From the NCBI GenBank assembly GCA_036171275.1, contig JAVHQT010000059.1, positions 1 to 12,674 on the forward strand: DNA of 12,674 nt. Direction: 5' to 3'. The translations under genes and the position numbers were made by a program. Shown here one piece after another: positions 1 to 6,498 of the stretch. The number at the start of each line of letters is the position of its first letter. Within the stretch, counting starts at the first letter, position 1. The notes beneath the pieces are model-generated. The model did not search any database, had not been told where the DNA came from, and saw only the letters and a list, made by a program, of their open reading frames with translations. The DNA is from PALSA-1006 sp036171275 (lineage in GTDB: Bacteria > Pseudomonadota > Gammaproteobacteria > Burkholderiales > Gallionellaceae).

Positions 1-944
1 TCCATCACCGTGTTATCCGCCAGCGGCGTGTCTTGCACGGTGTTGCCTTGCCAGTGGCGTAGATAAATATTCGATTGTCCCTCGATTTTTTCCGCATCTC
101 CTGCGGCAACCAAGCCTTGTGCCGTCCAAGCGATGCTACTTAAATTCGCATCCACCCCTGCAGTATCTGGCGCATAAGCAAAAGATAAATCCGCCGCATT
201 CAGCACATTCACGGCGGGGGTGTCATTAAACCCAACGGCAATTTGCGTGCCATCCGGCGAAAAGCGCGCTGCAAGAGGCTGGGTACCACCGGGCGCAGTT
301 TTTTTGCTCAATAAATTCAAGGCATTGCCGTTCCAGTAATACAGTCGCAGATAACCATCCAAACTGGTGGCAACGAGGCGCGAACCGTTGCGATTGAAAG
401 AGACTGAATAACTAGCTGCGCCGTAGGCTGTGTCTTGTGCCAGCAAGTGACCATCCGCCACCGCGAATAAGCGAATACCGTTGTTGCCGCCCAAACTCGC
501 CGCCAGCGTGCGGCCGTCGGGGGAAAAGGCGAGATGAGAAATCACATTCGGCAAGCCCGTTAGCCGACGCAGCAACCGTCCACTGGCGCGGTCGAACAGG
601 AAGATGGAAGTGGAACCGTCGTAATCCCAACCTGTATAGCCCCCCAGCGCCACCGTTTGCCCATCCGGTGACAGTGCCACCGCATTCAGCTTGCCTTCGT
701 TACCTGCGCCAATCGGAATGCGCAAAGTGGAAAGCAAACGCCCATCGCGCAAATCCCACACCCGTGCGGTTTTATCGTCCGAGGCGGTGACCAGATAGCG
801 CCCTTCTGCGTCGCTGGCAATGCGTCGAATCATCGCCGTGTGTTCGCCGAGGTCGAAACGCAAGATGGGTGCTGTGGGTGGTTCACCGGCAAAGGCGACT
901 TGAGCAAATAAGGCAAGCAACAGCACGCGAATTAAAGTGAACAT
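1..944 (-). CDS. WD40 beta-propeller protein, exported, N-terminal part (3' end beyond window)
   Basis: The frame is open from an ATG at 942-944 to the window edge, giving 314 codons with no stop. Residues 1-19 look like a Sec signal peptide (MFTLIRVLLLALFAQVAFA, then GEPP). Several WD40-type blades follow: around residues 36-66 'HTAMIRRIASDAEGRYLVTA' with DDKTARVWDL, then repeated 'LSPDGQTVALGG', 'FSPDGRTLAAS' and 'FSPDGTQIAVG' strands, each about 40-60 residues apart. The order of blades (HTAMIRRI, NEGKLNAVALSPDG, GRLLRRLTGLPNVISHLAFSP) resembles a bacterial family in which an N-terminal propeller precedes a caspase-like (peptidase C14) domain. That C-terminal domain would lie outside the window, so it is inference only. 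The propeller is expected to be a periplasmic protein-interaction scaffold. It lies downstream of pnp on the same strand, but the pnp terminator and a repeat-filled gap separate them, so it is probably its own unit. Confidence 0.8.
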   Translation of the reverse strand, partial: MFTLIRVLLLALFAQVAFAGEPPTAPILRFDLGEHTAMIRRIASDAEGRYLVTASDDKTARVWDLRDGRLLSTLRIPIGAGNEGKLNAVALSPDGQTVALGGYTGWDYDGSTSIFLFDRASGRLLRRLTGLPNVISHLAFSPDGRTLAASLGGNNGIRLFAVADGHLLAQDTAYGAASYSVSFNRNGSRLVATSLDGYLRLYYWNGNALNLLSKKTAPGGTQPLAARFSPDGTQIAVGFNDTPAVNVLNAADLSFAYAPDTAGVDANLSSIAWTAQGLVAAGDAEKIEGQSNIYLRHWQGNTVQDTPLADNTVM

Positions 945-975
945 GGCGCAAATCCGACTGAAAAAACGGGAGCGA

Positions 976-981
976 ATTATA
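976..981 (-). promoter_or_regulatory. Putative -10 box for the WD40 gene
   Basis: The minus strand reads TATAAT here, ending 31 bases before the ATG at 944. No good -35 hexamer is found at normal spacing; the expected place is a T-rich run. The short leader has only a weak ribosome binding site. This is a position-based guess. Confidence 0.4.
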
Positions 982-1012
982 AGCCCAGATTGCCCTTAAA
1001 AAAACAACGATT

Positions 1013-1104
1013 CCTTCCCCTTCAGGGGGAAGGCTAGGATGGGGGTGGGGTTTATCAGCCTTCACAACCCATCCCCCACCTAACCTCCCCCTTGAAAGGG
1101 GAGG
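1013..1104. repeat. MITE-like inverted repeat with ~40-bp arms
   Basis: The left arm (about 1013-1052) and the reverse complement of the right arm (about 1066-1104) match along nearly their whole length with a few mismatches and one-base indels. Each arm itself carries a small palindrome, CCTTCCCC-TTC-AGGGGGAAGG on the left and CCTCCCCCTTGAAAGGGGAGG-like on the right. The loop between the arms is about 13 bases. Opposed copies of this C-rich/G-rich motif form a long potential hairpin, typical of non-autonomous, dispersed intergenic repeats. Confidence 0.7.
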
Positions 1105-1156
1105 AAGAAGGACAAAAGTAACCTCCCCCTTGAAAGGGGAGGAAGAAGGACAAAAG
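1081..1156. repeat. Perfect 38-bp tandem repeat, two copies
   Basis: Copies at 1081-1118 and 1119-1156 are identical. The unit starts TAACCTCCCCCTTGAAAGGG and ends GAAGAAGGACAAAAG, so each copy contains the palindromic core of the adjacent inverted repeat's right arm. It was probably made by slippage or unequal exchange of that arm. Confidence 0.9.
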
Positions 1157-1185
1157 CCTTTTTAATCAAGCCACTGGATATCGGC

Positions 1186-1253
1186 CTGACCGGAGGTCAG
1201 CCTGTCCTGAGCCCTTCGACTGGCTCAGGGCGAACGGTTGATTTAATCAGCGT
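1186..1253. repeat. REP-like palindromic element
   Basis: Two palindromes lie side by side: CTGAC-CGGAG-GTCAG (1186-1200) and CCTGAGCC-CTTCGACT-GGCTCAGG (1206-1213 with 1222-1229). They are followed by a tail at 1231-1253 that starts CGAACGG and ends AATCAGCGT. The CCTGAGCC/GGCTCAGGGCGAACGG type is a familiar dispersed bacterial intergenic repeat. The tail recurs, diverged, at 10871-10893 and in part at 11740-11759. Confidence 0.65.
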
Positions 1254-1271
1254 TTATTTAGAGGTGACTGT

Positions 1272-1323
1272 AAAAAATTCGGGCGCGTAAAACAGTCTAA
1301 GAAACTGTTTTACGCGCCCGAAT
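1272..1323 (-). terminator. Rho-independent terminator of pnp
   Basis: A perfect 20-bp inverted repeat (1277-1296 with 1304-1323) encloses a 7-base loop (1297-1303). On the minus strand it is followed by a run of six T (1272-1277). It starts 17 bases beyond the pnp stop codon. The GC-rich outer stem (GGGCGCG/CGCGCCC) makes it unusually stable. It should end the rpsO-pnp transcript and protect the downstream WD40 gene from read-through. Confidence 0.9.
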
Positions 1324-1339
1324 TGTGAGGAATAAAAAC

Positions 1340-3451
1340 TTATTCTGCTGCGGGTGTTGCGTTTTCAGCAGGCGCTAACAACGCTTTCATACTCAAACGC
1401 ATCCGACCTTTTTCGTCTGCTTCCAAGACTTTCACCTTCACAATTTGACCTTCTTTCAAATGGTCAGATACGTTGGCGATGCGTTCGTTAGAAATTTGCG
1501 AAATGTGTAACAAGCCATCTTTGCCCGGCAGAATGTTGATAATCGCGCCAAAGTCCAACAACTTAACCACTGGACCTTCGTACACTTTACCGACTTCCAC
1601 TTCTGCAACGATGTCTTCGATGCGTTTTTTGGCCAACAAACCGGCTTCGCCATTGACGCCAGCGATGGTGATGTTGCCTTCGTCGTCGATGTCGATGGTG
1701 GTGCCAGTTTCTTCAGTCAGCGCACGAATCACCGCACCGCCTTTGCCGATCACATCGCGAATTTTATCGGGGTTAATTTTCATTTTAATCATGCGCGGTG
1801 CGTGTTCAGACACTTCCGGACGCACGGTTGGCATGGCTTCTTTCATCAAGCCCAAGATGTGCATCCGACCTTCACGCGCTTGGCTGAGTGCCACTTGCAT
1901 GATTTCTTTGGTGATGCCGTTAATCTTGATGTCCATTTGCAAAGCGGTAATGCCTTGGTCTGAACCGGCCACTTTAAAGTCCATATCGCCCAAGTGATCT
2001 TCATCACCGAGAATATCGGTCAGCACGGCAAAACGATTGCCGTCTTTAATCAAGCCCATGGCAATGCCGGCAATGTGATTTTTCATCGCGACACCTGCAT
2101 CCATCAGCGCCAAACAGCCGCCGCAGACCGAAGCCATTGAGCTGGAACCGTTAGATTCAGTGATTTCAGACACGACGCGCATTGAGTAACCGCAGTCTTC
2201 TTCGCTAGGCAAAGCAGCAACCAACGCACGTTTAGCCAAGCGACCGTGACCGATTTCGCGGCGTTTTGGTGTGCCAACGCGACCTGTTTCGCCAGTGGAA
2301 TACGGTGGGAAGTTGTAATGCAACATAAAGCGGTCAGAGTATTCGCCTTGCAACGCGTCAATCGTTTGTGAATCGCGCATTGAACCCAAGGTCGCCACGA
2401 CCAAGGCTTGGGTTTCGCCGCGTGTAAAGAGCGCAGAACCATGGGTGCGTGGCAAAACGCCAGTGCGAATGGTGATTGGACGCACGGTGCGCGTGTCACG
2501 GCCGTCAATGCGTGGCTCGCCACTCAAAATTTGACCGCGTACAATTTTCGCTTCCAACGCGCCAAACAATTCACCTAACAGATTTTTAGACGCATCAGGA
2601 TACGCCGCTGTCAAAGTCGCCATCACTTCATCGCGCAAAGTATTGACTTGCACGGTGCGCGCTTGTTTTTGGCGAATTGCGTAAGCGGCTTTCAGACTTT
2701 GCTCGGCCAATTCGGACACTTTTGCTACTAAGCTCGCATCGGTTACCGCTGGCGTCCAGTCCCAATCGTCTTTACCCACGGCATCCGCCATTTCGTTAAT
2801 GGCGTTAATCACGACTTGCATTTGTTCGTGACCAAACACCACCGCGCCCAACATAATTTCTTCGGACAATTCTGCCGCTTCCGATTCCACCATTTGCACG
2901 GCTTTAACGGTTCCGGCAACGACTAAATCCATTTGCGATGTTTTCAATTCGTCTTTAGTCGGATTGAGCAAGTATTGACCATTGGCATAACCCACGCGCG
3001 CCGCGCCGATTGGGCCATCAAACGGAATGCCGGAAATGGCTAAAGCAGCCGACGCGCCAATCATGGCAGCAATGTCGGAATCAATTTGACTGTCTGACGA
3101 CATGACGGTGGCAACGATTTGCACTTCGTTATAAAAACTTTCTGGAAACAGCGGACGCAAAGGACGGTCAATGAGTCGAGAAGTGAGGATTTCTTTTTCG
3201 CTTGGACGACCTTCGCGCTTGAAAAATCCACCAGGGATTTTGCCCGCAGCGTAAGTACGCTCTTGATAATCAACGGTCAGCGGGAAAAAATCTTGTTCTG
3301 GTTTGGCATTTTTTGCGCCAACAACGGTCACTAGTACCGCAGTGTCATCTAAACTTACCATCACTGCGCCTGTAGCTTGTTTTGCAATTTCGCCAGTTTC
3401 TAACGTCAATTGATGATTGCCGTAACTAATTGTTTTCTTATAATGACTCAA
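1340..3451 (-). CDS. pnp: Polynucleotide phosphorylase (PNPase)
   Basis: This is a 703-residue, full-length 3'-to-5' exoribonuclease (E. coli about 711) that uses phosphate to release nucleoside diphosphates and can work with RNase E in the degradosome. Visible parts are a first RNase PH domain (about 5-145) with FFKREGRPSE (76-85) and DRPLRP (95-100), a helical linker (about 150-300), and a second RNase PH domain (about 315-540). The second domain has SNGSSSM (433-439, phosphate site) and LGDEDHLGDMDFK (481-493), whose D485, D491 and K493 match the catalytic metal residues. A KH domain follows (about 553-615, loop IGKGG 568-572), then an S1 domain (about 620-690). The start is TTG at 3449-3451: AGAGAGG sits six bases upstream and no nearby in-frame ATG competes. 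It lies 100 bases downstream of rpsO in the usual operon order. The leader between them is where RNase III autocontrol acts in E. coli; here that is inference. Confidence 0.98.
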   Translation of the reverse strand: MSHYKKTISYGNHQLTLETGEIAKQATGAVMVSLDDTAVLVTVVGAKNAKPEQDFFPLTVDYQERTYAAGKIPGGFFKREGRPSEKEILTSRLIDRPLRPLFPESFYNEVQIVATVMSSDSQIDSDIAAMIGASAALAISGIPFDGPIGAARVGYANGQYLLNPTKDELKTSQMDLVVAGTVKAVQMVESEAAELSEEIMLGAVVFGHEQMQVVINAINEMADAVGKDDWDWTPAVTDASLVAKVSELAEQSLKAAYAIRQKQARTVQVNTLRDEVMATLTAAYPDASKNLLGELFGALEAKIVRGQILSGEPRIDGRDTRTVRPITIRTGVLPRTHGSALFTRGETQALVVATLGSMRDSQTIDALQGEYSDRFMLHYNFPPYSTGETGRVGTPKRREIGHGRLAKRALVAALPSEEDCGYSMRVVSEITESNGSSSMASVCGGCLALMDAGVAMKNHIAGIAMGLIKDGNRFAVLTDILGDEDHLGDMDFKVAGSDQGITALQMDIKINGITKEIMQVALSQAREGRMHILGLMKEAMPTVRPEVSEHAPRMIKMKINPDKIRDVIGKGGAVIRALTEETGTTIDIDDEGNITIAGVNGEAGLLAKKRIEDIVAEVEVGKVYEGPVVKLLDFGAIINILPGKDGLLHISQISNERIANVSDHLKEGQIVKVKVLEADEKGRMRLSMKALLAPAENATPAAE

Positions 3452-3521
3452 AGTGAACCTCTCTGGTAATGAAGTGGCGCGATAACGCCGAAGATGAATG
3501 TCGCAAAAAGCAGAATGAAAG

Positions 3522-3541
3522 CGGGCCGCATGAGCGACCCG
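3522..3541 (-). terminator. rpsO-pnp intercistronic hairpin (partial terminator)
   Basis: An 8-bp stem (3522-3529 with 3534-3541, one G-T wobble) closes a four-base TCAT loop, 10 bases after the rpsO stop codon. On the minus strand a loose T-rich stretch (CTTTCATTCTGCTTTTTG) follows. It resembles the attenuating terminator and processing hairpin known between rpsO and pnp in enterics, which would let only part of transcription reach pnp. Confidence 0.55.
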
Positions 3542-3551
3542 ATGGAAAACA

Positions 3552-3821
3552 TTACTTGCGCAATTCTAGGCGCTTAATTAGTTCACGGTAGCCTTGCTCG
3601 TTTTTGCCTTTAAAGTAGTCAAGCAACTTACGGCGCCGGCTAACCAAACGCAATAAACCACGGCGTGAGTGATGATCTTTGGTGTGTTCTTTGAAATGTT
3701 CGGTTAGATAATTGATTCGAGCGGTAATCAGTGCAACTTGAACTTCAGGGGAACCCGTGTCTCCCTTTGCGCGTTGAAAATCGGTCACGATTTGTGATTT
3801 TTGTGCCGTGGTAATTGACAT
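3552..3821 (-). CDS. rpsO: 30S ribosomal protein S15
   Basis: The 89-residue product has exactly the usual bacterial S15 length. It binds 16S rRNA early in assembly of the small-subunit platform. The diagnostic stretch DHHSRRGLLRLVSRRRKLLDY (about 46-66) is intact, preceded by DTGSPEVQVALITARI (about 20-35). The start is ATG at 3819-3821, because GGAGAG lies seven bases upstream. An in-frame TTG at 3834-3836 would give five extra residues but overlaps that ribosome binding site, so I reject it. It is the first gene of rpsO-pnp. In E. coli S15 represses its own translation through a leader fold; the leader here is only about 20-25 bases, so such control is not evident. Confidence 0.97.
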   Translation of the reverse strand: MSITTAQKSQIVTDFQRAKGDTGSPEVQVALITARINYLTEHFKEHTKDHHSRRGLLRLVSRRRKLLDYFKGKNEQGYRELIKRLELRK

Positions 3822-3850
3822 TGAGTTTCTCTCCAATAAAAAAGTTGCGC

Positions 3851-3880
3851 ATTCTACCCTTGAATTGTCTAGTTTCTCAA
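3851..3880 (-). promoter_or_regulatory. Sigma-70 promoter of rpsO-pnp
   Basis: The minus strand shows TTGAGA (3875-3880), an 18-base spacer and TAGAAT (3851-3856), followed by GCGC. The predicted start lies near 3844, giving a leader of about 23 bases to the rpsO ATG. Confidence 0.7.
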
Positions 3881-3960
3881 GATAATTTGCGCCAAAAATT
3901 GCAAAATTTGTTCAGGGCAAGGTGGGCCGTTGCTACGCCACGATGAGCTTGCCGTATTAA

Positions 3961-4134
3961 TCCGCCGCCAAATTCTGTAACGTGCCTTTATCTGGTGTTG
4001 CTGACGCGGCTTTAGAAGGGATAGTGCGCAGTATGACAGGCGGTGTTTTCCCGATTTTAGACCGCGGTCTGGCAGGCGTGACGGGTGGTGTTATTGGCGG
4101 CGTCTTGCCGTTAACTCATGCTGACCAATTTTGA
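3961..4134 (+). pseudogene. Unrecognised ORF remnant at the left edge of the island
   Basis: The frame is open from just after a TAA at 3958-3960 to a TGA at 4132-4134, about 57 codons. The first ATG (4036-4038) comes late and no ribosome binding site stands before an early start. The translation is glycine-rich with a repeated pattern (MTGGVFPILDRGLAGVTGG, then VIGGVLPLTH). I do not recognise the family. Its position beside a decayed mobile-element gene and the lack of a proper start suggest a relic rather than a working gene. It could also be chance coding. Confidence 0.3.
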
Positions 4135-4184
4135 TTGCTTGGTGAGCGCAGTTGCCAAACGGGAACATTTCACGATTTCAATAA

Positions 4185-4824
4185 ACCGCAACCACGGCCG
4201 CCAATCCAGCCATCGAAGAACTTAAAATCGACGAATCCAAATGGCAGAGAGTCAAAAATTTCCTAACTGGCACCAAAACCTATAAAGAAGGCGGAAAGGC
4301 TGAAAACGAGCGTTGCATCGACGCTAATATAATCAATAAGCTCCAACAAGGACGGCAAAATTTTAAGCAGCCGCAAAGGCGAATGCGTTTTTCCTCGCCA
4401 GAATAGCGGCTATTTTTTGCGCGGCACAGTAAAAACTTGGAGCACAAAAAAACAAGCTATTGTTAGTTTTAAAAGAACTTATTACGGCGCGGCGGGTGGA
4501 GGATACGAGATCGGCAACCCAGATTCGCGCGTCATAGCACTAGTGGAGGCCCCTCTTGATGCGATCAGCCTTTACCAACTGAACCCCAATTTGCGAATCA
4601 TCCCTGGCGGCGACGACGCGTGCGGCTTACAACACCTGAATATCAATTTCAGCGACCCCAATTTGACTGTGCTAAGCGGTTTCGACAACGACAAAGCGGG
4701 CGAGCACTGCCACTCAAACCTGCTTAATGTTTTTCCAGCCGCAGAGAGATTGCTGCCCGGGGATGGCATCGAGGGCGTGAAAGATTGGAATCAGTTGCTT
4801 CAACACCGAGCGCATTCAATTTAG
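4185..4824 (+). pseudogene. Frameshifted TOPRIM/DUF3991-type primase-like gene remnant
   Basis: Two frames join into one protein-like read. The first (4185 to about 4350) gives IEELKIDESKWQRVKNFL and then ANIINKLQQ. The second (about 4345-4824) gives DGKILSSRKGECVFPR, GYFLRGT, VIALVEAPLDAISLYQL, VLSGFDNDKAG and KDWNQLL. The EAPLDAISL, FDNDKAG and KDWNQLL elements match the TOPRIM fold (acidic E, then DxD) of DUF3991-containing proteins carried by plasmids and integrative elements, where they act in primase or relaxase-associated roles. A shift near 4345-4352 breaks the frame, and no start codon or ribosome binding site is found for the first part, so it looks dead. The gene lacks its N-terminal portion. 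It marks this region as former mobile DNA. Confidence 0.55.
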
Positions 4825-4835
4825 CATTCAATTTA
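4812..4835. repeat. 12-bp perfect tandem duplication
   Basis: GCATTCAATTTA occurs twice in direct contact (4812-4823 and 4824-4835). The second copy leads into an inverted repeat ATTCAAT (4826-4832) / ATTGAAT (4842-4848). It sits at the stop codon of the primase-like remnant, between it and the brxC fragment, and may be a scar of the rearrangement that joined them. Confidence 0.7.
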
Positions 4836-4911
4836 ATAGCTATTGAATCATCAGTCCGGTTGGTAATTTGACAATTGACAACAATTATCGCGCAAATCTA
4901 GCCTCGGCTAG

Positions 4912-6425
4912 AAAATAGGCATTCGCGAGTACAATGCAAACCTTTCCACTGGGCGATATGCGTTAGGGCAAAAACTTCCCTCCAAGGCTGCTGCACCTTC
5001 GATGCAGGTCGATGAACTTGTTAATTACCTCATCACTAACACTTACAACAAACTGACCTACATCAAGGTTCGCCAGCCCGATCCGATTGCCGAGATCAAA
5101 GCTATCTTGATGTCCGACAGCATCGGCCAGCACAATTTAATGTTGGGGGGGAAGAAGGCAACCCAATCGCACCCACTGAAATGCGCGAATACCTGCAACT
5201 CAAAGCCAGCCAAAGTCGCGTGTTGCTCTCAGGCGTAGTCGACCGCTTTAGTGGCTTGCCGTGGGGATGGAAGCCGGAATGGGAAATTGCGTTACTCATT
5301 GCCCGTCTCTACATGGCAGGCGAAATCAAGCTCACTGCGGACAATTCTGACCTTGACCCCAAAGACGCGATTGAGCCACTTACCAAATCGGTTCGCTTCA
5401 AACAGGTTTCCATTTTTAAGCGTAAATCAGCCGATGCTGCACAACTCAAGCGTGCGCGAGATTTGCACAAAGAACTATTTTCTAAGCTGGGGCGAGAAGA
5501 CGAAGATGGGCTAGTAGCAGACTTCCGTGAAAAACTCACCGAATGGCAAGGCAAGTTAAAGGAATACGCTCATCTTGTCGCCACCAATCATCACCCCGGC
5601 AAGATCGCCATTGATCAGATTCTCACCAAAATCGCTAAGCAACTGGCCATCCGTGATCCCTTCGAATTCGTGGAAGCGATGCTCAGCAGTCGAGACGAAT
5701 GGCGTGATCTGGTCGATGACATCCATGACCTCATCAGCTTTTACACCACCCAATTGACCACTTGGCGCAGGATGCTGGATGCCTTGCAACGCTTCGAACC
5801 TAACCGCCACGCTCTCATTAAAGAAACTGTGGCGGCCAAAGCTTTGCTGCAACTTGAAGCCATCCGCAACAACCCTACCCCCTATTCGCAAATCAATCAG
5901 ATCGAGGCGTTAATTCAAGCAGTAGAACCGGTGAATGCGAAGCTGGTTGAAACCAAGCGCGAACACGCCTTGCTGTTGCTGGAAAAGAAAATTGCTGAAG
6001 TGAGCCAGGCGCTCGATCAAGCCCAAGCCCAGCCAGATTTATGCAACCGAGCTTTACATTCACTCCAGCACCTCAAGCTTGATATCGCAGCCCAAACCAG
6101 TATCCCGCAAATTCATTATTTGCAGGAACAGTCTGGTACTGCTTTGGATAGCGCAATGGACATGATCACTGCGGTGATCAATGCCGCTGCCAAACCGCAA
6201 CCCCTTGCCGCCAAAACGCCGGGCGATACCGCTACCGTCCTTAATCTTGGCACTGCTCCCGCCACCCAAACCATTGCCCCCAAAGCCGCCAAAGTGATTC
6301 GTGCTGCCGATCTCTCCAGCAAATCCTATTTGGAAACCGAAGCCGAGGTGGAAGACTATCTGGAGAAACTCCGAGGTGAACTGCTTGCCGCTATCAAGGC
6401 GGGGCAGAGGGCGCGAATTCAATAA
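4912..6425 (+). pseudogene. brxC: BREX P-loop ATPase BrxC, C-terminal fragment with frameshift
   Basis: Two frames together read like the last ~490 residues of BrxC (PglY), a ~1200-residue ATPase of BREX phage defence. Frame one (about 4960-5150) has MQVDELVNYLITNTYNKL, DPIAEIKAIL and IGQHNLMLGG. Frame two (from about 5151 to the TAA at 6423) has EEGNPIAPTEMREYLQL, VVDRFSGLPWGWKPEWE, ARLYMAGEIKL, RKSADAAQLKRARDL, DFREKLTEWQG, HHPGKIAIDQ and the closing SYLETEAEVEDYLEKLRGEL...GQRARIQ. The break falls at a G7 run (5145-5151), where G8 would restore the frame. The N-terminal ATPase part with Walker motifs is missing, replaced by unrelated remnants, so the product cannot be a working ATPase. An internal start at ATG 5181 could still yield a 414-residue C-terminal piece. 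The gene ends 73 bases before hipH. Identification rests on recalled family sequence, without a search. Confidence 0.8.
5145..5151 (+). other. G7 homopolymer at the brxC frameshift
   Basis: Upstream frame reads ATG TTG GGG GGG AAG; the downstream frame needs GGG GAA GAA GGC. One extra G would give LMLGGEEGNP, the expected family sequence. The cause may be a one-base deletion by slippage or a sequencing error. Confidence 0.75.
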
Positions 6426-6437
6426 CAACATTGACTT

Positions 6438-6494
6438 GGAGTATTAATGTAATATCCATTCATTATTCATATTAAATCGTTAGTAAAATACTCC
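6438..6494 (+). promoter_or_regulatory. Inverted repeat upstream of hipH, candidate operator
   Basis: GGAGTATT (6438-6445) and AATACTCC (6487-6494) form a perfect 8-bp inverted repeat with 41 very AT-rich bases between. The right arm ends four bases before the hipH ATG and takes the place of a ribosome binding site. It could be an operator for the kinase's own winged-helix domain, or an RNA stem that limits translation. Confidence 0.45.
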
Positions 6495-6498
6495 TAAA

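Noticed and set aside
437..790. 117-codon open frame on the plus strand
   Set aside because: It lies antisense to the WD40 gene, is rich in Pro/Arg as expected from a GC-rich shadow frame, and has no recognisable motif.
1473..1997. 174-codon open frame on the plus strand
   Set aside because: Antisense to the conserved core of pnp; a shadow of its codon pattern.
3822..3836. Five-residue N-terminal extension of S15 from a TTG
   Set aside because: The TTG overlaps the GGAGAG ribosome binding site, and the ATG start gives the standard 89 residues.
3900..3960. Possible duplicated tRNA-His 3' end marking the island's left border
   Set aside because: Scanning for the tRNA T-arm and acceptor sequence found only short chance matches (for example GGTGGGCC), not an attachment repeat.
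4866..4900. TTGACA hexamers suggesting a promoter for the brxC fragment
   Set aside because: No acceptable -10 is found at 16-18 bases from either hexamer.
5556..5891. 111-codon open frame on the minus strand
   Set aside because: Antisense to the brxC fragment, no family resemblance and no start signal.
6060..6431. 123-codon open frame on the minus strand
   Set aside because: Glycine/phenylalanine-rich shadow of the brxC 3' end.
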